The notes under the pieces: generated by a model | Seen by the model: only the letters and a program-made list of their open reading frames with translations | Database searches by the model: none | What the model was told of the DNA's origin: nothing | In this document: in pieces, positions 5,829 through 9,919 of the stretch | Numbering within the stretch: the stretch's first letter is position 1 | How the letters are laid out: every line of letters starts with the position of its first letter | Program-made: the position numbers and the translations under genes | NCBI GenBank assembly: GCA_000715685.1 | Contig: KL569429.1 | Location: forward strand, 49,647-59,565 | DNA: 9,919 nucleotides | From: Streptomyces lilacinus | GTDB lineage: Bacteria > Actinomycetota > Actinomycetes > Streptomycetales > Streptomycetaceae | Direction: 5' to 3'

Positions 5829-7535
5829 ATGACTGAGTACGGCCGGGGTTCCGGCTCTCAACCGTGGCATCCCGAGGACCCTCTGTACGGGGACCAGGGA
5901 TACACCGGGCAGCAGTACGCGCAGCAGCCGTCGCAGCCCCCCTACGGTCGACAGCAGCCCTCCTATCCCGAACAGCAGCAGTACGGCTGGGACCCCTCGC
6001 AGGGCGCGGGGGGTCCGTACGCCGGAGGCCACCAGGGCGATCAGTACGCCGGTAACCCCGGGACGTACGCGGGGACGGACTACTACGAGTCCACCGGCTC
6101 CTACCCGCTGCCGCAGCAGCCCCAGGGGCCTCAGGGGCCGCACGGTCAGCAGCAGCCCCACCAGCCCCAGCACGCACACCCGCAGCAGCAGGCTCAGCAC
6201 GCGCACCCGCAGCAGCAGGCGCAGGGCCGGCAGCAGACCCCGTACATCGGCGAGCAGCCGCACGGGCAGCACGACCGGACCGGTCAGCAGGCCCCCGTGC
6301 GCGAGGAGTGGCGCTCCGAGCCCGACGCGGACAACATCTCCCTCTTCGACGAGCCCGCCGACCCGCCGGCCCCCGTCGCCGAGGAGGAGCCCGAGCCGCT
6401 CGAGGAGACCGGCCGGGGCCGGGACCGACGCGGCAAGGGCAAGAGCAAGGGCAAGAAGAACAAGCGCCGCAGCGGCACGGCCTGCCTGCTGGTCGCCGTC
6501 GTGCTCGTCGGCGCCGTGGGCGGCGGCGGTTACCTCGCCTACGACTACTGGCAGACCCACTTCGGCGCCGCGCCCGACTACGAGGGCGAGGGCACCGGCC
6601 AGGTGCAGGTGGAGATCCCCAAGGGCGCGTCGCTCACCGAGATGGGCCAGATCCTGCAGAAGGCCGGCGTCGTCAAGAGCGCCGGCGCCTTCGCCGAGGC
6701 CGCGGCCAAGGCGTCCATCCAGCCGGGCACGTTCACCCTGCACAAGGAGATGTCCGGCAAGGCGGCGGTCGCGATGATGACCAACTCCGCCAACTTCCTC
6801 ACCCTGGGCGAGGGCATGCGGGCCGGCGAGATCTACGCCGCCATCGACAAGAAGCTCGGCCTCGCCGCGGGCACCACCAAGGGCGTCGCCAAGAGCCAGG
6901 CCAAGAACCTCGGGCTGCCCGAGTGGGCCGGCAGCGACCCGAACCTCAAGGACCCCCTCGAGGGCTTCCTCTTCCCCTCGCAGTACATCGCGGCCAAGGG
7001 CACCAAGCCCGAGGACATCCTGCGACAGATGGTCGCCCGCGCGAAGAAGACCTACGACGAACAGGACGTCGTCGGCAAGGCGAGCGCGCTGGGCCTCAAG
7101 TCCCCGCTCCAGGTCGTGACCGTCGCGAGCCTCGTGCAGGTCGAGGGCAAGTACAAGCACGACTTCGACAAGATCTCCCGCGTGGTCTACAACCGGCTCA
7201 AGCCGGACAACAAGGAGACCTACGGCCTCCTGGACTTCGACTCCACGGTCAACTACGCCAAGAGCCAGAGCACCCTGGACACCGGCGCCGTCAGCGACCT
7301 GCGCAAGTTCAAGGACCCGTACAACACGTACAACATCAAGGGCCTGCCGCCCGGGCCGATCAGCAACCCCGGCCTCGAGGCCCTGAAGTCGGCGCTGGAG
7401 CCCACGCCGGGCCCCTGGTACTACTTCGTGTCGATCAACGAGAACGAGACACTGTTCGCCGTGACGAACGAGGAGCACAACAAGAACCGGCAGCGCTACG
7501 AGCAGGAGAGCAAGAAGAAGGCGGCCGCCCGATGA
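5829..7535 (+). CDS. mltG: Endolytic murein transglycosylase MltG with long Q/P-rich cytoplasmic N-terminus
   Basis: MltG (YceG family) is an inner-membrane lytic transglycosylase that cuts nascent glycan strands and is thought to set strand length during cell-wall growth. The protein has 568 residues, much longer than E. coli MltG (about 340) because of an N-terminal extension. Residues 1-195 are low-complexity and disordered, rich in Q, P, G, H and Y, and include a tandem QHAHPQQQA repeat (114-131). A basic stretch at about 196-214 (RDRRGKGKSKGKKNKRR) precedes one transmembrane helix at about 218-240. The extracytoplasmic part has a LysM-like subdomain (about 255-320), then the YceG catalytic domain with the predicted catalytic E439 in SLVQVEGKYKHDFDKISRV, followed by DFDSTVNYA and YNTYNIKGLPPGPISNPG (from 498). 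The ATG at 5829 follows AGGGGA with only 3-nt spacing. The stop overlaps the aroE start (ATGA). The long tail is, from memory, usual in Streptomyces; I infer it binds polar-growth or wall-synthesis partners. Confidence 0.97.
   Translation: MTEYGRGSGSQPWHPEDPLYGDQGYTGQQYAQQPSQPPYGRQQPSYPEQQQYGWDPSQGAGGPYAGGHQGDQYAGNPGTYAGTDYYESTGSYPLPQQPQGPQGPHGQQQPHQPQHAHPQQQAQHAHPQQQAQGRQQTPYIGEQPHGQHDRTGQQAPVREEWRSEPDADNISLFDEPADPPAPVAEEEPEPLEETGRGRDRRGKGKSKGKKNKRRSGTACLLVAVVLVGAVGGGGYLAYDYWQTHFGAAPDYEGEGTGQVQVEIPKGASLTEMGQILQKAGVVKSAGAFAEAAAKASIQPGTFTLHKEMSGKAAVAMMTNSANFLTLGEGMRAGEIYAAIDKKLGLAAGTTKGVAKSQAKNLGLPEWAGSDPNLKDPLEGFLFPSQYIAAKGTKPEDILRQMVARAKKTYDEQDVVGKASALGLKSPLQVVTVASLVQVEGKYKHDFDKISRVVYNRLKPDNKETYGLLDFDSTVNYAKSQSTLDTGAVSDLRKFKDPYNTYNIKGLPPGPISNPGLEALKSALEPTPGPWYYFVSINENETLFAVTNEEHNKNRQRYEQESKKKAAAR
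6168..6221 (+). repeat. 27-bp tandem duplication in the mltG N-terminal region
   Basis: Two adjacent 27-bp units (6168-6194 and 6195-6221) are identical at 25 of 27 positions, both differences being third-position and silent. Each encodes QHAHPQQQA. Such in-frame repeats in disordered tails change copy number easily, so length may vary between strains. Confidence 0.85.
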
Positions 7536-8365
7536 CGGCGCGCCACCGGGCGGCGGTGCTCGGCTCGCCGATCGCCCACTCCCTCTCCCCGGTGCTGCAC
7601 CGGGCCGCCTACGCGGACCTCGGCCTGACGGAGTGGACCTACGACCGCTTCGAGGTGGACGAGGCAGCCCTGCCCGCCTTTCTCGAGGGACTCGACGACG
7701 CGTGGGCGGGGCTGTCCCTGACCATGCCCCTCAAGCGGGCCGTCATCCCGCACCTGGACGAGATCAGCCCCACCGCCGAGTCCGTCGAGGCCGTCAACAC
7801 CGTCGTCCTCACCGACGACGGCCGGCGCGTCGGCGAGAACACCGACATCCCCGGCATCGCGGCCGCGCTGCGCGAGCGCGGCGTCGAGAAGGTCGACACC
7901 GCCGCCGTCCTCGGCGCCGGCGCCACCGCCTCCTCGGCCCTCGCGGCCCTCGCCCGGATCTGCGCCGGCGAGGTCACCGCCTACGTGCGCAGCGCCGAGC
8001 GCGCCGCCGAGATGCGGCACTGGGGCGAGCGGCTGGGCGTGCCCGTGCGCACGGTCGACTGGTCGCGGGCCGCGGAGGCGCTGACCGCGCCGCTGGTCGT
8101 CGCCACGACCCCGGCGGGGGCCACCGACGCCCTGGCCGAGGCCGTCCCCGACCGCCCCGGCACGCTCTTCGACGTCCTCTACGAGCCCTGGCCCACCCCG
8201 CTGGCCGCCGCCTGGGTCGCCCGCGGCGGCACGGTCCTGGGCGGGCTGGACCTGCTGGTCCACCAGGCGGTGCTGCAGGTCGAGCTGATGACCGGCCGCG
8301 CCCCGGCCCCGCTCGCCGCGATGCGCCTCGCGGGCGAGGCGGCCCTGGCGGCGCGCGGCGTCTGA
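7532..8365 (+). CDS. aroE: Shikimate dehydrogenase (NADP+)
   Basis: AroE reduces 3-dehydroshikimate to shikimate with NADPH, the fourth step of the shikimate pathway. The 277 residues match the family length. The shikimate-binding loop is GSPIAHSLSP (S17, S19). The catalytic Lys is K68 in LTMPLKRAV, with N89 in EAVNTVV and the catalytic Asp D105 in ENTDIPG. The Rossmann loop is GAGATASS (128-135), a variant of the common GAGGAA form. VRSAERA stands where NRTxxRA binds the NADP phosphate, and ATTPAGA replaces the usual NATP/NTTP motif. The C-terminal QAVLQVELMTG contains the conserved Gln. ATG at 7532 overlaps the mltG stop by 4 bp (ATGA), so translation is probably coupled. A strong hairpin follows at 8404-8429, suggesting the mltG-aroE transcript ends there. 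Cofactor-loop variations look typical of actinobacterial AroE; no key catalytic residue is missing. Confidence 0.96.
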   Translation: MTARHRAAVLGSPIAHSLSPVLHRAAYADLGLTEWTYDRFEVDEAALPAFLEGLDDAWAGLSLTMPLKRAVIPHLDEISPTAESVEAVNTVVLTDDGRRVGENTDIPGIAAALRERGVEKVDTAAVLGAGATASSALAALARICAGEVTAYVRSAERAAEMRHWGERLGVPVRTVDWSRAAEALTAPLVVATTPAGATDALAEAVPDRPGTLFDVLYEPWPTPLAAAWVARGGTVLGGLDLLVHQAVLQVELMTGRAPAPLAAMRLAGEAALAARGV

Positions 8366-8403
8366 CCGGTCGCGTCCGCCGACGGAACCCCTCGTCCGGG
8401 CCG

Positions 8404-8429
8404 GTGGGGCGGGCGTCCGCCCGCCCCGC
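8404..8429 (+). terminator. Strong GC hairpin between aroE and aroC
   Basis: GGGGCGGGC (8406-8414) and GCCCGCCCC (8419-8427) pair perfectly across the 4-nt loop GTCC. A T-G wobble and a G-C pair extend the stem to 11 bp. It begins 38 bp past the aroE stop. There is no U-tract, but such stems commonly terminate in Streptomyces. It probably separates mltG-aroE from aroC-aroK. The 107 bp between it and aroC show no consensus promoter I can defend. Confidence 0.65.
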
Positions 8430-8536
8430 GGCGTCCCACGAACGCGTCCGAACCGTGGACCTCACGCCTGGCCCCGCCCCGGCTCGTGGGAGGATCGAAG
8501 CAGCATTTCGCATGGCCCAGGCACTGAGGAGCACCG

Positions 8537-9721
8537 TTGAGCAGGTTGCGCTGGCTGACCGCGGGGGAGTCGCACGGCCCCGCACTCGTGGCGACGCTGG
8601 AGGGTCTTCCCGCCGGCGTGCCGATCACCACGGAGATGGTGGCGGACCACTTGGCCAGGCGGCGCCTCGGCTATGGACGCGGCGCGCGCATGAAGTTCGA
8701 GCGCGACGAGGTCACCTTCCTCGGTGGCGTCCGGCACGGTCTGACGATGGGCTCCCCGGTCGCGGTCATGGTCGGCAACACCGAGTGGCCCAAGTGGGAG
8801 AAGGTCATGGCGGCCGACCCCGTGGACCCCGCCGAGCTGGCCGAGCTCGCCCGCAACGCCCCGCTGACCCGCCCCCGCCCCGGCCACGCGGACCTCGCGG
8901 GCATGCAGAAGTACGGTTTCGACGAGGCCCGGCCGGTCCTGGAGCGCGCCTCCGCCCGTGAGACCGCCGCTCGCGTCGCCCTCGGCGCCGTGGCCCGCTC
9001 CTTCCTCAAGGAGGCCGCCGGCATCGAGATCGTCTCCCACGTCGTGGAGCTGGCCGCGGCCAAGGCGCCGTACGGCGTCGTCCCCGAGCCCTCCGACGTC
9101 GAGAAGCTCGACGCCGACCCGGTGCGCTGCCTGGACGCGCGGGCGAGCGAGGCGATGGTCGCCGAGATCGACCAGGCCCACAAGGACGGCGACACCCTCG
9201 GCGGCGTCGTCGAGGTCCTGGCCTACGGCGTGCCCGTCGGCCTCGGCTCCCACGTCCACTGGGACCGTCGCCTGGACGCCCGCCTGGCCGCCGCCCTGAT
9301 GGGCATTCAGGCCATCAAGGGCGTCGAGGTCGGCGACGGCTTCGAGCTGGCCCGCGTGCCCGGCTCCCAGGCCCACGACGAGATCGTCTCCACCGAGGAC
9401 GGCATCCGCCGCACCTCCGGCCGCTCCGGCGGCACCGAGGGCGGTCTCACCACGGGCGAGCTGCTGCGCGTCCGGGCGGCCATGAAGCCGATCGCCACCG
9501 TGCCGCGCGCCCTGCGCACGGTCGACGTCGCCACCGGCGAGGCCGCGCAGGCCCACCACCAGCGCTCCGACGTGTGCGCCGTCCCGGCCGCCGGCATCGT
9601 CGCCGAGGCGATGGTCGCCCTGGTCCTGGCCGACGCCGTGGTGGAGAAGTTCGGCGGCGACAGCGTCGCCGAGACCCGCCGCAACGTCCAGAGCTACCTC
9701 GAGCACCTGGCCATCAGGTGA
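8537..9721 (+). CDS. aroC: Chorismate synthase (TTG start)
   Basis: Chorismate synthase makes chorismate from EPSP by anti-1,4-elimination of phosphate, using reduced FMN, the last shikimate-pathway step. The 394 residues are normal for the actinobacterial form. Visible signatures are the N-terminal GESHGPAL with catalytic-type H13, RPGHADLAG with H117, the family signature [14 protein letters not shown] (R137 on), [12 protein letters not shown] (297 on), and RSDVCAVPA (R343, D345). The TTG start at 8537 is chosen because GAGGAG (8526-8531) lies 5 nt upstream and the protein then begins [17 protein letters not shown], matching the family N-terminus; no in-frame ATG or GTG fits. The stop overlaps aroK's GTG start by 4 bp (GTGA), implying coupled translation of the two enzymes. 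Confidence 0.98.
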   Translation: MSRLRWLTAGESHGPALVATLEGLPAGVPITTEMVADHLARRRLGYGRGARMKFERDEVTFLGGVRHGLTMGSPVAVMVGNTEWPKWEKVMAADPVDPAELAELARNAPLTRPRPGHADLAGMQKYGFDEARPVLERASARETAARVALGAVARSFLKEAAGIEIVSHVVELAAAKAPYGVVPEPSDVEKLDADPVRCLDARASEAMVAEIDQAHKDGDTLGGVVEVLAYGVPVGLGSHVHWDRRLDARLAAALMGIQAIKGVEVGDGFELARVPGSQAHDEIVSTEDGIRRTSGRSGGTEGGLTTGELLRVRAAMKPIATVPRALRTVDVATGEAAQAHHQRSDVCAVPAAGIVAEAMVALVLADAVVEKFGGDSVAETRRNVQSYLEHLAIR

Positions 9722-9904
9722 CCGGGCCGACCGTCGTCCTGGTGGGCCCGCCCGGCGCGGGCAAGTCCACCATCGGCGCCCTGCTCGCCGAGCGGCTGGG
9801 CACCGGCTACCGGGACACCGACGCCGACATCGAGCGGACGGCCGGCAAGCCCATCCCGGAGATCTTCGTGGACGAGGGCGAGCCGCACTTCCGCGAGCTG
9901 GAGC
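9718..9904 (+). CDS. aroK: Shikimate kinase, partial (3' end missing)
   Basis: Shikimate kinase phosphorylates shikimate at the 3-hydroxyl using ATP. Only the first 62 codons are present, of about 170 expected. They show the P-loop GPPGAGKST (10-18, K16), the DTDADIE motif (D33, D35 for Mg2+ and shikimate binding), and GEPHFRELE with R59, the expected shikimate-binding Arg. The GTG start at 9718 overlaps the aroC stop by 4 bp. The reading frame stays open to the window end, but the final 15 bases are sequencing adapter, so the last residues P-V-S-Y-T are artefactual. The lid and C-terminal half cannot be judged. In Streptomyces aroB usually follows. Confidence 0.95.
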
Positions 9905-9919
9905 CTGTCTCTTATACAC
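9905..9919. other. Nextera/Tn5 mosaic-end adapter remnant (not genomic)
   Basis: CTGTCTCTTATACAC equals the first 15 bases of the complement of the 19-bp Tn5 mosaic end (AGATGTGTATAAGAGACAG) used in transposase-based library kits. It interrupts aroK exactly where homology to shikimate kinase stops. Read on the minus strand it gives the peptide start MYKRQ (GTG read as Met), a well-known contamination signature in predicted proteins. It should be trimmed; C9905 could equally be genomic. Confidence 0.97.

Noticed and set aside
8462..9919. Minus-strand protein starting MYKRQ at the right edge
   Set aside because: Its start lies in sequencing adapter and the rest is antisense to aroC.
1..9919. 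Defence system, CRISPR array, tRNA/rRNA genes, insertion sequence, phage or biosynthetic cluster
   Set aside because: No repeat-spacer array, no cloverleaf or rRNA-like sequence, no transposase or integrase; all supported genes are core housekeeping or small conserved proteins with uniform composition.

Overview
The window is high-GC actinobacterial chromosomal DNA, almost certainly Streptomyces or a close relative. Codons end almost always in G or C, GTG and TTG starts are used, terminator hairpins lack strong U-tracts, an actinobacterial iron box is present, and the gene order rpsD - DUF948 - DUF6167 - alaS - ruvX - mltG - aroE - aroC - aroK is, from memory, the conserved Streptomyces order. 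No search could be run, so species is not assigned.

Layout, left to right. Positions 1-53 hold an imperfect GC-rich palindrome at the window edge, probably a dispersed Streptomyces repeat or terminator. A leftward gene (54-890) encodes a haem-utilisation-like DUF2470 protein. A 57-bp divergent gap carries a near-consensus 19-bp iron box (DmdR1/IdeR type), then rpsD (ribosomal protein S4) runs rightward. After a 214-bp region with several inverted repeats come two small, uncharacterised, probably membrane-anchored proteins (DUF948, DUF6167). The second overlaps alaS (alanyl-tRNA synthetase), and ruvX follows after 5 bp. After a 125-bp gap, mltG (endolytic murein transglycosylase with a long Q/P-rich cytoplasmic tail) overlaps aroE (shikimate dehydrogenase) by ATGA. 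A strong GC hairpin separates aroE from aroC (chorismate synthase, TTG start), which overlaps the start of aroK (shikimate kinase).

The genes cover translation (S4, AlaRS), 16S rRNA maturation (RuvX/YqgF), cell-wall growth (MltG) and the late shikimate pathway (AroE, AroK, AroC). Coupling by 1-4 bp overlaps suggests two or three transcription units.

The last 15 bases are not genomic: they match the Tn5 mosaic end of Nextera sequencing adapters and cut aroK after about 62 codons. With a repeat at the left edge, this suggests the window is a complete short draft-assembly contig. I see no defence system, mobile element, biosynthetic cluster or obviously new machinery. The most biologically interesting points are the iron box between the DUF2470 gene and rpsD, and the unexplained DUF948/DUF6167 pair coupled to alaS.
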